From contig VBCZ01000321.1 in assembly GCA_005889025.1 (NCBI GenBank), positions 1 through 5,203 of the forward strand: 5,203 nt of DNA, written 5' to 3'. The stretch is from Betaproteobacteria bacterium. GTDB lineage: Bacteria; Pseudomonadota; Gammaproteobacteria; Burkholderiales; Casimicrobiaceae. A program made the translations under genes and the position numbers. Below, piece after piece: positions 4,795 through 5,203 of the stretch (position 1 is its first letter; each line of letters starts with the position of its first letter). Under the pieces are notes generated by a model that saw only the letters and a list, made by a program, of their open reading frames with translations, was not told the DNA's origin and did not search any database.

Positions 4795-5049
4795 ATGCAT
4801 AAACGTGTGACGGGTTGGGGAATCGCGAGTTTGACAGCGGCCTGCTTCGTTGCGTCCGCGCTCGCTGCCGACGACGCATCGGTCAGGAGAGATCTGTTCA
4901 CGGTGATCACATTGCAGGGCTTGCCGTGCGGCGAGGTCGTCAGCGTCACGACACGAACCGACACCGATCACGTCGCGTCATGCAAAGATGGAAACCGCTA
5001 CCATGTGTTTCTCAACGCGCAGGGGCGAGTGGTCGTGGAGAAGCAGTAA
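4795..5049 (+). CDS. Small exported hypothetical protein with two mature cysteines
   Basis: The 84-residue product has a classic signal peptide: MHKR, a hydrophobic core (WGIASLTAACFVASALA) and cleavage at ALA-A after residue 24. That leaves a mature protein of about 60 residues in the periplasm or outside. The mature part reads DDASVRRDLFTVITLQGLPCGEVVSV...HVASCKDGNRYHVFLNAQGRVVVEKQ. Its two cysteines (LPCGE and ASCKDG) are well placed for one disulfide. The alternation of polar and hydrophobic residues near the C-terminus (NRYHVFLNAQGRVVVEK) suggests a small beta-sheet fold. I recall similar uncharacterised proteins in betaproteobacteria but cannot name a family. GGAAG (4786-4790) sits 4 bases before the ATG. 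The longer open frame from 4621 is rejected because it crosses the repeat. No partner gene is evident. Confidence 0.8.
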   Translation: MHKRVTGWGIASLTAACFVASALAADDASVRRDLFTVITLQGLPCGEVVSVTTRTDTDHVASCKDGNRYHVFLNAQGRVVVEKQ

Positions 5050-5128
5050 CCTCCATGCCGGCGCGCTGTTTAATTATCGCGGGCCTTCACGGGTATCTAT
5101 CGCCCACTGGCAAATGCCTGGTCGGTGT

Positions 5129-5203
5129 ATGATAATTCTCAAGCTGAGCCGCAATTGCTGGAGCAAGGTCCTTGAAATCGAAGACAACCGAACGACAACT
5201 AAA
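5129..5203 (+). CDS. Possible 5' end of a gene running off the window
   Basis: ATG at 5129 opens a frame of 25 codons (MIILKLSRNCW...) that is still open at the window end. It has only a weak purine-rich sequence upstream. An alternative is TTG at 5172, with GGAG 8 bases before it (5160-5163), reading (M)KSKTTERQL in another frame. The sequence TATGATAAT (5128-5136), with CTGGCA (5107-5112) upstream, also looks like a weak promoter, which would favour the later start. The three readings compete and too little sequence is present to choose. Confidence 0.2.
   Translation, partial: MIILKLSRNCWSKVLEIEDNRTTTK

Overview
This is a GC-rich (roughly 60% or more) proteobacterial chromosomal segment. 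I favour a betaproteobacterium. The grounds are strong Shine-Dalgarno sequences, intergenic inverted repeats beginning GTCATTCC or GTCATCCC, a family-5 ABC solute-binding protein and small exported orphan proteins. This placement rests on general resemblance, not on a marker gene; an alphaproteobacterium is possible.

Layout: 1-309 holds two compact inverted-repeat elements and a short direct repeat, with no gene. 310-1899 (minus) encodes a secreted peptide/nickel-type ABC transporter solute-binding protein. No permease or ATPase gene is visible beside it. 1911-2432 is a 520-base intergenic stretch with a dispersed repeat, an AT-rich palindrome and two tandem copies of an ~80-bp unit that each carry a GTAG-headed REP-like hairpin. 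2433-2795 (plus) is a RidA/YjgF-family reading frame that keeps its C-terminal active-site residues but has no credible start codon, because the tandem repeat abuts its 5' end. A second copy of the dispersed repeat (2817-2888) follows it. 3071-3511 (plus) encodes a small two-CBS-domain protein, followed by a 24-bp perfect palindrome. 3853-4551 (plus) encodes a lipoprotein with a long Pro/Ala/Lys-rich linker and a compact helical C-terminal domain. 4552-4794 holds another pair of inverted-repeat hairpins. 4795-5049 (plus) encodes an 84-residue exported protein with two cysteines in its mature part. The right edge may contain the start of one more gene.

The genes do not look like an operon or a pathway. 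Every coding region is separated from the next by 200-500 bases of repeats or hairpins, and most have their own ribosome binding site. I found no RNA gene, CRISPR array, transposase, integrase, toxin-antitoxin pair or defence cassette. The most unusual content is the repeat architecture around the ridA-like gene, which looks like decay or remodelling of a 5' end by REP-type repeats. I see no convincing evidence of a new multi-gene system.
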